53,702 bases of DNA. Origin: Eubacteriales bacterium. GTDB taxonomy: Bacteria; Bacillota; Clostridia; Lachnospirales; Lachnospiraceae. Of the stretch, positions 25,290-33,994 are shown piece by piece; within the stretch, counting starts at the first letter, position 1, and every line of letters starts with the position of its first letter. A program made the translations under genes and the position numbers. The notes below the pieces were generated by a model, which saw only the letters and a program-made list of their open reading frames with translations, searched no databases and was not told the origin of the DNA. The stretch covers positions 260-53,961 of the forward strand of contig JAUNCG010000010.1 of the NCBI GenBank assembly GCA_030526715.1, given 5' to 3'.

Positions 25290-26270
25290 TTACATCCACT
25301 CAAGAGGAACCGTAATCTCGTTGAGTTTTGCAATCATCTCATCATCCAGTTCCCAACTCAGACTATTGACATTTTTTTCTAACTGCTCTATCGATGAAGC
25401 GCCTCCAATGATAGACGTTACCTCTTCCTTCTGACGCAGCCAGTTCACTGACACTTCATTCATCGGATGTCCGATTTCATCTGAGAATGCCTTGATTTGA
25501 CGAGCCGCATTCATATACATCTCAAACTCCGGACCAGCCAGCTTTGGATTTGCACTGCGGATATCATGCTCTGAGAATTTATGCCCATCTAGGAATTTCC
25601 CTGCAAGAAGTCCCTGAAACAGCGGGCTGTACGGAAGAAATGCCTGACCATACTTCTTCACCGTCGGGAAAACCTCGCTCTCTGTACGATAATCCAACGG
25701 AATAGAGTGATAGCTTTTCGGATTGCGCTCCAGCATATTATAGAGAGACTGTTGACAATGAACGTCGATCATCTCCATCATTTTCTCAACATCCTTCTGT
25801 GCAAAGTTACTCAATCCAACATATCGGATCTTACCGTCCTTCTTCAATTCCGCAAGAGCTTCCGCCGTCTCTTCCAGCGGAGTATTCGGATCCGGCCAAT
25901 GCATTTGGTAGATATCAATATGATCTGTCTGAAGACGTGTCAGACTCTCATCTATCTCCCTGAATAGATTTTCTTTAGATAGATCATTCCGCGTCTCATA
26001 CTTCTTCTCCCAAGTAAGTCCTGCTTTCGAAGCAATCAAGACCTTATCCCTTTTCCCATCCTTCAATGCTTTTCCAAGGATCGTCTCCGATACTCCCCAG
26101 CCATAGACCGGTGCTACATCAAACAAATTCACTCCCAAATCGATCGCTTTATGGATAATCTCAATAGACTTCTTTTCCTCTGAGGTATCCCAGTCACCGC
26201 CAAATCCCCAGCATCCAATACCAATTGCAGAGATTGGCTCTTCTATCATTTTTACCCTTTTATAAATCAT
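25290..26270 (-). CDS. Aldo/keto reductase
   Basis: A 326-residue TIM-barrel oxidoreductase. The catalytic tetrad is readable: D in NLFDVAPVYGWG, Y in the same stretch, K in VLIASKAGL and H in QMHWPDP. NADPH contacts near the C terminus fit (IIGGASSIEQLEKNV). Probably reduces or oxidises a sugar or polyol in cluster B; family members with similar context act on sugar aldehydes and ketoses. AGGAA lies seven bases before the ATG. Confidence 0.9.
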   Translation of the reverse strand: MIYKRVKMIEEPISAIGIGCWGFGGDWDTSEEKKSIEIIHKAIDLGVNLFDVAPVYGWGVSETILGKALKDGKRDKVLIASKAGLTWEKKYETRNDLSKENLFREIDESLTRLQTDHIDIYQMHWPDPNTPLEETAEALAELKKDGKIRYVGLSNFAQKDVEKMMEMIDVHCQQSLYNMLERNPKSYHSIPLDYRTESEVFPTVKKYGQAFLPYSPLFQGLLAGKFLDGHKFSEHDIRSANPKLAGPEFEMYMNAARQIKAFSDEIGHPMNEVSVNWLRQKEEVTSIIGGASSIEQLEKNVNSLSWELDDEMIAKLNEITVPLEWM

Positions 26271-26293
26271 TTTGCTATTCCTTTCCAGAATCT

Positions 26294-27304
26294 CTATAAC
26301 TCATCCTCATGCGTCTTCATAATACATGGAACCACATAGATCTTCTTTTCACGCTCAGGCTCCTGAAAACGGTCTAACAGCAACTCCATCGCGCGCCGCC
26401 CCATCCCCTTGGTATCACGCGTCACACAATCATAAGAAAATCCTATCATATCTAGTACCGGAATATGGTCAATTCCAACTACCTGTATCTCACTGCCAAA
26501 TTCCTGACCGCAAGCATTCACACCTTTGATAAAACCCAGCGTAGTCCTGTTATTCGACAGCACCAATGCTTCCGGATATGCGCAGGACTGAATCATTTTT
26601 CTAGTAATCATGTAGCTGGTATCCAGCGTAAAATCTCCATAATAAACATACTTTTTATCTAATGGAATATTATAATCCTCCAGTGCCTGTACATAGCCGC
26701 GATACCGCTCTCTGGCATGTTTCAGCTCCATATCGCCGGTAATGATACCGATCCTACGATTTCCATGACGAATCAGGTATTCTGCCGCAAGATATCCGCT
26801 CTCAAAATTCTCATAATATACGCCATCCCACTGAACATTCTCTATTTCTCTGTCCACCAGAACTACTGGCACATTCAGATGCTTCAAGTGCAGACGAATC
26901 GATTTCGCGGCTTCAGCATCAGAATATCCAACAGCTGCTGTAAATATCACTCCGCGAACACGCTGCTGCTCCATCATTTCCAACGCCTCGCGTTCCTTCT
27001 TCGCATCATTATTGGTATTGCAAACAATCATCGTCATATTATTCCGATCAATTACCTCAGCAACACCCGACAGCACCTCGCCAAAAAAGGTATTGTCCAA
27101 CTCCGGAACAATCACGCCGATCGTATTCGTCTCTCTTCTCGAAAGGTTCTGTGCCGAGGCAGATGGACGATAGTGATATTGCTCCATGATTTCCTCCACT
27201 TTGCAACGTGTTTCTTCATGAACATATCCATTATTGTTGATCACACGGGATACTGTAGATTTAGATACTCCCGCCATTTTTGCAATCTGCCCTATCGTTA
27301 CCAT
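26294..27304 (-). CDS. LacI family transcriptional regulator (cluster B)
   Basis: A 336-residue LacI protein: IGQIAKMAGVSKSTVSRVIN helix-turn-helix and YRPSASAQNLSRR hinge helix, then a periplasmic-binding-like effector domain (TIGVIVPELDNTFFGEVLSG). It lies inside the cluster B operon, so it probably represses its own operon. A palindrome of LacI type is found at the operon promoter (31914-31927). GAGGTGG precedes the ATG. Confidence 0.92.
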   Translation of the reverse strand: MVTIGQIAKMAGVSKSTVSRVINNNGYVHEETRCKVEEIMEQYHYRPSASAQNLSRRETNTIGVIVPELDNTFFGEVLSGVAEVIDRNNMTMIVCNTNNDAKKEREALEMMEQQRVRGVIFTAAVGYSDAEAAKSIRLHLKHLNVPVVLVDREIENVQWDGVYYENFESGYLAAEYLIRHGNRRIGIITGDMELKHARERYRGYVQALEDYNIPLDKKYVYYGDFTLDTSYMITRKMIQSCAYPEALVLSNNRTTLGFIKGVNACGQEFGSEIQVVGIDHIPVLDMIGFSYDCVTRDTKGMGRRAMELLLDRFQEPEREKKIYVVPCIMKTHEDEL

Positions 27305-27333
27305 GCTTCCACCTCAACCTATCTTTTCTAATA

Positions 27334-28209
27334 CTATTTTTCCATTGTACCATCTAACATATAGCGCTGGAATCTTACGGCAGCTGCAGCATCCCGATCC
27401 AGAATCTCTTCTGTCACATTTCCTTTGATCGGACGCCATACTTTAATATCCTGTCCTACCTTACCTCCCATATTTACAAACGGTTCCATAACCACATTTT
27501 TCTGATATCCGATTTCCCTGAGCGCATCAGAAATCTCTCTCCACGGCACACGTCCCTGACCCGGAACCATTCGATTGCACTCGCCTGTGTGGAAATGTCC
27601 TAAACGCTTACCCGCTGTGCGAATCGCGTCACCAATACTCGTCTCTTCTATATTCATATGGAAGGTATCCAGCATAACCCATACGTTGGAGCACTCTGTC
27701 TCCGTTACAAATTTAACACCTTCCGCCGCTGTATTCAACAAGTAATTCTCAAAGCGGTTCAAACACTCCAGATTTAACTCAACGCCATAGTTTGCCGCTT
27801 CTGCAGACAGACAGCGCATACCTTCCACCGCATTCTTCCAGTCCTCTTCCTTATTGATCATTCCTGAGTAGTCCACCGGCCAGTAGGAATACAGAGCACC
27901 ACCGATAATATGACTGTCCAGCTTCTCCATAACAGAGAACAGCTTCTTATACCATTCCATTGCCGCAACGCGAACTTTTTTGTTCCCAACATTATGCTCC
28001 GCTGATGGTCCATACCCTACCGTCAATTCGATTCCACTTGCATCCGCCGCACTCTTCAATCTACGAATATCCTCTTCCGTATAATCCGGAAGCGGTGTTC
28101 CGCCAATTTCTAAAATATCAAATCCAAGTCTGGCTACCTTATCTACATATTTAATGTAGTCTGCTGACCATTCCTTCTCCCAATATGCATAATAAATACC
28201 ATGCTTCAT
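27334..28209 (-). CDS. D-allulose/D-tagatose 3-epimerase homologue
   Basis: A 291-residue TIM barrel beginning MKHGIYYAYWEKEW, nearly the same as the known clostridial D-psicose (D-allulose) 3-epimerases, whose length it shares. The metal site is intact: E148, D181, H207, E242; substrate-side residues E154, H184 and R213 are also in place. It inverts C3 of free ketoses (allulose-fructose, also ribulose-xylulose). It follows the permease gene by 12 bp. Close resemblance is recalled from published clostridial enzymes, not computed. AAGGAG precedes the ATG. Confidence 0.9.
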   Translation of the reverse strand: MKHGIYYAYWEKEWSADYIKYVDKVARLGFDILEIGGTPLPDYTEEDIRRLKSAADASGIELTVGYGPSAEHNVGNKKVRVAAMEWYKKLFSVMEKLDSHIIGGALYSYWPVDYSGMINKEEDWKNAVEGMRCLSAEAANYGVELNLECLNRFENYLLNTAAEGVKFVTETECSNVWVMLDTFHMNIEETSIGDAIRTAGKRLGHFHTGECNRMVPGQGRVPWREISDALREIGYQKNVVMEPFVNMGGKVGQDIKVWRPIKGNVTEEILDRDAAAAVRFQRYMLDGTMEK

Positions 28210-28221
28210 AACATTCTCCTT

Positions 28222-29181
28222 TTAAGCCTTTCTTCCCTTTAACTGATCCAAAACAACTGCCAATGTAATAAGTACACCGGACGTAACCTCCAACACAAAT
28301 GTGTTCAAACCGAACTGCGTTCCTGCATTTGTGATCAATACCATCAGAATCGTTCCGAGGATCGTTCCGGTTACCGCACCGCGTCCGCCGCTCAGTGAAG
28401 CGCCACCAATAACAGCTGCCGCAATCGCATCCATCTCATATCCAACGCCACCAGTCGGCACCGCGCTGTTGATTCTGGCTGCCAGCATAACGCCTGCCAC
28501 TCCACAAAGCAGTCCGCAAAATGCATATACCATATAGAACATTTTACGCACCTTAATACCGCTCAATCTTGCAACTTCCGTACCGCTACCGATAACATAC
28601 AGGTTACGACCAAAAATCGTATACTTCAAAATCAGGAATGCTACGATTGCTACTACTACCCAGATAACTGCCAGATACGGCATTTTCCAGATCGCAGAGG
28701 TTCCAAGCGCTGTGAACTTCTGGTTCAAACCGGAAATCGTCTTTGCATTTGAAATAATCTTTACCGCACCACGGATAATCGTCTGAGAACCCAGCGTTGC
28801 GATCATTGGCGGTACATTAAATTCATAAATAATCGCCGCATTATACAGGCCACAGACGCCACCGATAATAATCGCAAGCACTACCGATGGGAAAATCCCC
28901 ATGCCCGCCTGTGACTGGAGCATTGCAATAGACATACAGGAAAGACCTGTGATTGCACCGATACTGATATCGATTCCTGCCGTGATGATGATTAGCGTCT
29001 CCGCAATCGCCAGTACACCAGTAATTGAACACTGTTTCAACAGATTCATCAAATTATACTCCGAAAAGAAATTCTTGGTTCCGAATACAGATACGACAAA
29101 GAGCACTACGATAATCGTAATCAGCGAAAATTCTGTCGTCTGGTAAAAATGCTTTACACCATTGGATGATTTTTTATTCAT
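28222..29181 (-). CDS. CUT2 sugar ABC transporter permease (cluster B, RbsC-like)
   Basis: About 319 residues with eight to ten membrane segments; ITAGIDISIGAITGLS, ISGLNQKFTALGTSAIW and IGGASLSGGRGAVTGT are the family's conserved loops. The conserved GRNLYVIGSGTEVARLSGIKV coupling loop is present. The ATG at 29179-29181 has AGGAGG six bases upstream; the longer frame starts inside the ATPase 3' end and overlaps that site. Partner of the cluster B ATPase and binding protein. Confidence 0.9.
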   Translation of the reverse strand: MNKKSSNGVKHFYQTTEFSLITIIVVLFVVSVFGTKNFFSEYNLMNLLKQCSITGVLAIAETLIIITAGIDISIGAITGLSCMSIAMLQSQAGMGIFPSVVLAIIIGGVCGLYNAAIIYEFNVPPMIATLGSQTIIRGAVKIISNAKTISGLNQKFTALGTSAIWKMPYLAVIWVVVAIVAFLILKYTIFGRNLYVIGSGTEVARLSGIKVRKMFYMVYAFCGLLCGVAGVMLAARINSAVPTGGVGYEMDAIAAAVIGGASLSGGRGAVTGTILGTILMVLITNAGTQFGLNTFVLEVTSGVLITLAVVLDQLKGRKA

Positions 29182-29197
29182 GAGAAGCCTCCTGTAC

Positions 29198-30706
29198 TTA
29201 TTCTTCAATTGATGCCGCCAGCAGCACCTGTTCTTCTGTCAAGTCTTTCATCTGTTCCCTATCATATCTTGCCGTAATCTTACCCTGAGACATAACGATC
29301 ATGCGATCTGATAATCCCATAACCTCCGGCAGATACGAAGAAATCAATATGATTGCCTTTCCCTGTTCTGTCAGCTTTTCGATCAGCTTGAAGATCTCTT
29401 CTTTTGCACCGACATCTACTCCGACCGTAGGTTCATCAAAGATCAATATCTCCGGATCTCTGCAGAGCAGCTTTGCAATAACCACCTTCTGCTGATTTCC
29501 TCCGGAAAGATTGCTGACCAACTGCTGAATACTAGGCGTCTTGACGTTAATCTTCTTGCTGTACTCTTCTGCCCTCTGATCTTCCTTGCTCAGACTGATC
29601 ACTCCGGCTTTGCTGATCATATCATACGAATTCATATTAATGTTGGTTTTGATCGCAAGCGGCAATGCCAGACCATCCGCTCTTCTATCTTCTGTCAGGA
29701 AACCGATTCTCTTCTCCAGAGCCATCTGCGGATTCCTGATATGTGTTTCCTTTCCCTTTAGATAAACCTTACCGGTCTTATGCTTCTCAACTCCGTAGAG
29801 CGCTCTCATAATCTCGCTTCTGCCTGCACCTACCAGTCCGAAAAATCCAAGAATCTCTCCGGAATGTACCGCGAAATCGATGTTTTCAAAATGCTCTCCA
29901 TCGCCGAAGTTCTCAACTCGGATCAACTCTTCACCCGGCTCAAAATGCTTGATATCATAGATATCCGACATCTCTCTACCGACCATCATAGAAACCAGAC
30001 TTTCCTTCGTAACCTCTGAGATCGGCTTTGTATCTACATAGGTACCATCTTTCAGAATGGATACAGAATCACAGATATCCATGATTTCCTCTAGTCTGTG
30101 TGATATATAAATGACGCTAACGCCCTGTTCTTTCAATTCCTTAATATAGTTAAACAGTGTCTCAACCTTCTCGTTTTCCAGCAACGCAGTAGGCTCGTCG
30201 AAAATAACCAGTTTGATATCTTTGTTTACAGAAATCTTACTGATCGTCACCATTGCCTGCATCGCAATCGGCAGATCCTTGATTTTCGCAAGTGGATTCA
30301 CATCCATCTTAAATTTGTCAATGATTACATGGCTTTCATCATTCATCTTCTTCCAGTCAACGGTTCCGAATTTCGTCTTTGGCACCTTGCCAAGAAAATA
30401 ATTCTCAGCGATACTCAGATCCGGAGCAATATTGACATGCTGATAATTCGCAAACATTCCATGTGCCTGTGTCTGCAGTGCATCCATCTCAGACACCCAT
30501 GTTCCATTATAATTCAGGGAAATTTTTCCCTCTGTCGGTTTCTCTACGCCCATGATACATTTGATCAGTGTAGACTTACCGGCTCCATTCTCACCTACGA
30601 GGGCTCTCACCTCTCCCTTACCAATCTCAAAGCTAACATCATTCAATGCGGTAACACCGGGATATTTTTTGGTAATGTGTTCTATCTTCAAAATCGTGTT
30701 ATCCAC
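29198..30706 (-). CDS. CUT2 sugar ABC transporter ATP-binding protein (cluster B)
   Basis: About 502 residues, two ABC domains. First: [12 protein letters not shown] and VIFDEPTALL. Second: degenerate P-loop [25 protein letters not shown] and ILIFDEPTVGVDVG. The start is GTG at 30704-30706, eight bases after AGGAGG; the longer open frame would run through that site. Energises the permease encoded downstream. Confidence 0.92.
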   Translation of the reverse strand: MDNTILKIEHITKKYPGVTALNDVSFEIGKGEVRALVGENGAGKSTLIKCIMGVEKPTEGKISLNYNGTWVSEMDALQTQAHGMFANYQHVNIAPDLSIAENYFLGKVPKTKFGTVDWKKMNDESHVIIDKFKMDVNPLAKIKDLPIAMQAMVTISKISVNKDIKLVIFDEPTALLENEKVETLFNYIKELKEQGVSVIYISHRLEEIMDICDSVSILKDGTYVDTKPISEVTKESLVSMMVGREMSDIYDIKHFEPGEELIRVENFGDGEHFENIDFAVHSGEILGFFGLVGAGRSEIMRALYGVEKHKTGKVYLKGKETHIRNPQMALEKRIGFLTEDRRADGLALPLAIKTNINMNSYDMISKAGVISLSKEDQRAEEYSKKINVKTPSIQQLVSNLSGGNQQKVVIAKLLCRDPEILIFDEPTVGVDVGAKEEIFKLIEKLTEQGKAIILISSYLPEVMGLSDRMIVMSQGKITARYDREQMKDLTEEQVLLAASIEE

Positions 30707-30728
30707 TATTTTTTCCTCCTGAACCGAT

Positions 30729-30788
30729 AAAAAGGGTAGTCCCAAAACTATAAGTTTCGAGCCTATAGAAACGAGGACTACCCTTTTG
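30729..30788 (-). other. Hairpin between cluster B binding-protein and ATPase genes
   Basis: A 13-bp perfect stem AAAAGGGTAGTCC/GGACTACCCTTTT closing a 32-base loop with an inner GTTTC/GAAAC stem; the minus strand continues TTTTTAT. It resembles a terminator, and with the ATPase 22 bases beyond it should give partial read-through, keeping the binding protein in excess. Confidence 0.75.
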
Positions 30789-30811
30789 TTATTATTTATT
30801 ATGATGCCAGA

Positions 30812-31849
30812 TTATCTTGCAAGAAGTGTCGGGTCAAGCAATGCCTGAGTTGCCTCATCATCCATCTGGCTGGCAAGTACTGCAGACGGAGCACAGTTGA
30901 TCTGCTGCTCGGATTCCGGATTCTCACCTTCCATAACGGTAACGATCGCATTCTTCATTGCGTCATATCCCTGAGTATATGCATCCTGCACGATGATTGC
31001 ATCCAGAACACCATCCTTCAGCGCCTGAATCTCAGTTGCATCAGAGTCAACACCAATGATCGCAACCTTATCTGTGATTCCTGCGGTCTGTGCTGCCAGA
31101 ACAGCGCCGTCACCTGAAATGTTATTTCCACCATAGATACCAATCAGCTCATCACCAAAGGTGGAAATCTGATTCTCTACGTTAGACTGTGCAGTTTCCA
31201 GATCGTTGTTATTGAAGTATGTCTCTGTGCAGGTGATATCCGGTGCATTCTCAGCCATATAATCTGAGAAGCCCAGCATTCTCTGTTCGCCGTTTGCATT
31301 AACTACAGAGTAGTTCATTGCTACGGTACCCTTCGGCTCAATACCCTTCTCTTCCAGAATTGCCAGCATCTGCTCTGCTGCCAGCGCACCAATGGAAGTA
31401 TTGGAACAATAATAGAACTCGTTGTAATTCTCTGCGTTGTCTGTTACGTCTTCCTGAACAAGACCACAGTTTACGAAATTCAAAACGATACCCTGCTGAA
31501 CTGCTTCTGCTGCCTTCGGGATCGTAGCATCTGCAACCTGAGTAGCTGTAACGATTGCATGCGGGCCAGCTGCAATAGCTTCCTCAAATGCTGTAACGTA
31601 TGCCTCTGTCTGAGATTCTTCAGCCGGTCCGGTTGTCTGCAGATTGATCTTGATTCCGTATTCCTCTTCCATGTCGAGGACAGCGTTCTGAATACCAACG
31701 CCAATATACTGCCAGAACTCAGAAGCTGTCGAGCATGACAGATAGATTACATCCAGCTCTTCCGGTGCCTCTGCAAATACGGTTGCACCGGATAACATCC
31801 CAATGGTCATAGTTGCTGCAAGTAAAGCGCTCACGATCTTTCTTCTCAT
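30812..31849 (-). CDS. CUT2 sugar-binding protein (cluster B)
   Basis: A 345-residue Peripla_BP_4 protein. Signal peptide MRRKIVSALLAATMTIGMLS with cleavage likely after VFA, and no lipobox cysteine. The mature part begins LDVIYLSCSTASEFWQYIGVG; IVTATQVADAT and GVDSDATEIQALKDG frame the pocket. First gene of cluster B and of its importer. Ligand unknown; a ketose such as allulose is suggested by the operon. GGGAGG precedes the ATG by eight bases. Confidence 0.9.
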   Translation of the reverse strand: MRRKIVSALLAATMTIGMLSGATVFAEAPEELDVIYLSCSTASEFWQYIGVGIQNAVLDMEEEYGIKINLQTTGPAEESQTEAYVTAFEEAIAAGPHAIVTATQVADATIPKAAEAVQQGIVLNFVNCGLVQEDVTDNAENYNEFYYCSNTSIGALAAEQMLAILEEKGIEPKGTVAMNYSVVNANGEQRMLGFSDYMAENAPDITCTETYFNNNDLETAQSNVENQISTFGDELIGIYGGNNISGDGAVLAAQTAGITDKVAIIGVDSDATEIQALKDGVLDAIIVQDAYTQGYDAMKNAIVTVMEGENPESEQQINCAPSAVLASQMDDEATQALLDPTLLAR

Positions 31850-31913
31850 TTTTATATCCTCCCTATTTTGAAATATTTTGCCCTTCGTCGGGCGTTCTCT
31901 TTTGAAACCTTTG

Positions 31914-31927
31914 TGGTACCGGTCTCA
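31914..31927. promoter_or_regulatory. LacI-type operator of cluster B
   Basis: TGGTACCGGTCTCA, a 14-bp TG-NN-ACCGGT-NN-CA palindrome with the central CpG typical of LacI-family sites. It starts eight bases downstream of the -10 element, over the transcription start, so binding should block initiation. The LacI gene of this operon is the likely partner. Confidence 0.7.
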
Positions 31928-31934
31928 TATATGC

Positions 31935-31963
31935 ATCATAATCTTCCACGCCAGATTTGTCAA
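31935..31963 (-). promoter_or_regulatory. Sigma-A promoter of cluster B
   Basis: Minus-strand TTGACA (31958-31963) and TATGAT (31935-31940), 17-base spacer. Confidence 0.8.
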
Positions 31964-32132
31964 TTATTTTTGGCTATTTTTTATTATTTAGCGGATTTTT
32001 ACAATTTTTATTGTTTGTTTTTGTATATTTCATCTATGAAAAATATATTTCCGCTCGCATTTTTCACTGACTTTTATGGTATCGTTCCCATTTTCATTGA
32101 TATGACACACCGTGTCATGAATGTCTGTTCCA
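31964..32132. other. AT-rich spacer between clusters B and C
   Basis: Beyond the cluster B promoter this stretch holds TGACACACCGTGTCA (32102-32116), a perfect 6-bp inverted repeat with a 3-base spacer, and long T-runs. I see no convincing gene (see the rejected 57-codon frame). Confidence 0.4.
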
Positions 32133-32164
32133 CCAAAAAGACACCGATCATTTTCGATCGATGC
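32133..32164 (-). terminator. Terminator of cluster C
   Basis: Minus-strand stem CATCGATC/GATCGGTG with GAAAAT loop and TCTTTTT tail, about 35 bases after the dehydrogenase stop. Confidence 0.75.
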
Positions 32165-32195
32165 CTCCATGCCCCAATTAGATTCATTTGTTTCT

Positions 32196-33155
32196 TTATT
32201 CATTTACCGCAAATTTGCTGCTTCCATTCTCAAGCACTTCCAATGCATTCTGAGCAGCCATATAGCTCATCTTGCTGCTGGCCTCTGCTGTCGCTGCGCC
32301 AGCATGAGGAGTCAAAATACAATTCTCAAGCATCATGAGCGGACTGTCATAAGGTGGTTCCGTAACCGTCGCATCCAATCCCGCTGCACGGATTTCTCCA
32401 CTCTTCAGCGCCTCATAAAGCGCGTCCTCATCAACGATGCCTCCCCTTGCAGTATTCACAATCACTGCATCCTTCTTCATCATTTTGAACTGTTCTGTAC
32501 TGATCATATGCTTCGTCTCAGGGGTCAACGGAGAATGAATCGTGATAAAATCAGACTCTCTCAGCAGTGTCTCCAAATCCACATACTGCGCGCCGCACTC
32601 TCTCTTAAACTCCTCGCTCCGATACGTATCATAGCAAAGGATCTTCATATCAAATCCACGGCATCTTCTGCCTACACCCTGACCGATTCTCCCGGCGCCA
32701 ATAATTCCCAGCGTCTTCTGCCACATCTCTACACCGGAAGGTCTCTTCTGTGCACGATTTTTGATAGAATTATCCATTATAGTTACATTGCGGGCTCCAT
32801 CCAGCATCAACGCCATGGCAAGATCCGCTACAGAGTCTCCATTGGCACCCGGTGTGATTGTCACCGCAATTCCCTGTTCCTTTGCGGCTCCCACATCAAC
32901 CTTATCATATCCAACACCATAGCGAGATATCACTTTCAGCTTCTTTGCCCTTTTCAATAACTCCGGCGTATAATCTTCCAGACCTGCGATCACTGCGTCT
33001 GCATCCGCAATCTCTTTCGCCAATTGTTCCTCAATAGACAAAGCTCCGGCTTCAAGCTTGATTACTTCGCATCCATGTGCTTCTAACAGCTCTTTCGCCT
33101 TAGAATCCGTCTTTCCAAACGAACGCGCAGTTACCAAAACCTTATACATATTCAT
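32196..33155 (-). CDS. D-isomer-specific 2-hydroxyacid dehydrogenase
   Basis: A 319-residue enzyme of the phosphoglycerate dehydrogenase type without regulatory domain. NAD-binding GIIGAGRIGQGVGRR, catalytic arginine in NTARGGIVD, glutamate region ATVTEPPYDSPL and histidine in LTPHAGAATAE. It interconverts a 2-hydroxy acid and a 2-keto acid with NAD(H). As last gene of cluster C it probably acts on an aldonic-type acid made by the upstream enzymes (inference). GGGAGG lies 10 bases before the ATG. Confidence 0.9.
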   Translation of the reverse strand: MNMYKVLVTARSFGKTDSKAKELLEAHGCEVIKLEAGALSIEEQLAKEIADADAVIAGLEDYTPELLKRAKKLKVISRYGVGYDKVDVGAAKEQGIAVTITPGANGDSVADLAMALMLDGARNVTIMDNSIKNRAQKRPSGVEMWQKTLGIIGAGRIGQGVGRRCRGFDMKILCYDTYRSEEFKRECGAQYVDLETLLRESDFITIHSPLTPETKHMISTEQFKMMKKDAVIVNTARGGIVDEDALYEALKSGEIRAAGLDATVTEPPYDSPLMMLENCILTPHAGAATAEASSKMSYMAAQNALEVLENGSSKFAVNE

Positions 33156-33196
33156 TTATTTCCAGCCTCCCTTCACCTGAATAGTCTCATCAATTA

Positions 33197-33973
33197 TTAA
33201 CTTCCGTTTTTCTTCTCTGCATATACCGTAACTTCAAAACTGTTCCTGTCTCCGCGGTAACGCGCAACAGAATACTCGATTGGTCTATCGAACGCATTAC
33301 TACCGATAGAATGGAATAGTTGTACCGGCTCTCCCATCTTCATATTGAGATAACGAGCATCGCATTCAACAGCGCCCACCGCTTCTACTCGTCTCCAAAT
33401 TTTCAGCACCTCCGTATCCTCCGTCTCACGAAGAACCTCATAGAGCGATTCTTTGGAAAAGTCATGCTCCATAATAAAACCACACAGATCATACGGCAAG
33501 TAAGTCTCCGCCAGAAGAATCGGTTCATCATTTGCAAAACGTCTTCGATACAAATAAATTACTTTGGTTCCCTCCGTTATTTTCAAAGCATCTGCAATCT
33601 CACTCGCCGCTTCTTCTATCCTGAATTCCAGAACTTCCGTTCCGGGCGTCATACCCGAACGCTCCATCTGCTCCCGGAAGGTCTCTAACTTCTGCATAAA
33701 GTCCTGTTTAATCTTCGGCGCAGACACAAATGTTCCCTTACTCTTCACGCGGTACAACCATCCCTCCTGAACCAACTCTATAATTGCTTGACGCACCGTC
33801 GTTCTGCTGACCTGAAACTGCTCAATCAGCTCCATCTCCGTCGGGAGCATACTTCCACTCTTATACTGTCCGTCCCGAATCGCACTGATGATCAGTTCTT
33901 TTAATTGAAAATACAGGGGAATCGGAACATTTTTATCCAGCTTTTTATCCAGAAAAAACTGATGATCTCCCAT
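33197..33973 (-). CDS. GntR/HutC-type regulator with UTRA domain (cluster C)
   Basis: A 258-residue protein: LPTEMELIEQFQVSRTTVRQAI helix-turn-helix and WLYRVKSKGTFVS wing, then a UTRA effector domain (YLYRRRFANDEPILLAETYLP, RPIEYSVARYRGDRNSFEV). UTRA domains bind phosphorylated sugars or small acids. The gene sits within cluster C, so autoregulation of that operon through the palindrome at 36514-36532 is likely. GGGGGG precedes the ATG. Confidence 0.92.
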   Translation of the reverse strand: MGDHQFFLDKKLDKNVPIPLYFQLKELIISAIRDGQYKSGSMLPTEMELIEQFQVSRTTVRQAIIELVQEGWLYRVKSKGTFVSAPKIKQDFMQKLETFREQMERSGMTPGTEVLEFRIEEAASEIADALKITEGTKVIYLYRRRFANDEPILLAETYLPYDLCGFIMEHDFSKESLYEVLRETEDTEVLKIWRRVEAVGAVECDARYLNMKMGEPVQLFHSIGSNAFDRPIEYSVARYRGDRNSFEVTVYAEKKNGS

Positions 33974-33994
33974 ATCAAATCCCCCCTTTATCCA

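Noticed and set aside
30729..30788. Possible insertion sequence remnant: 13-bp inverted repeats flanking 32 bases
   Set aside because: Too short, no transposase fragment or target duplication, and an intercistronic hairpin explains it.
32030..32203. A 57-codon minus-strand frame overlapping the end of the 2-hydroxyacid dehydrogenase gene
   Set aside because: No ribosome binding site, no family resemblance, and an intrinsic terminator (32133-32164) and an inverted repeat (32102-32116) lie inside it.
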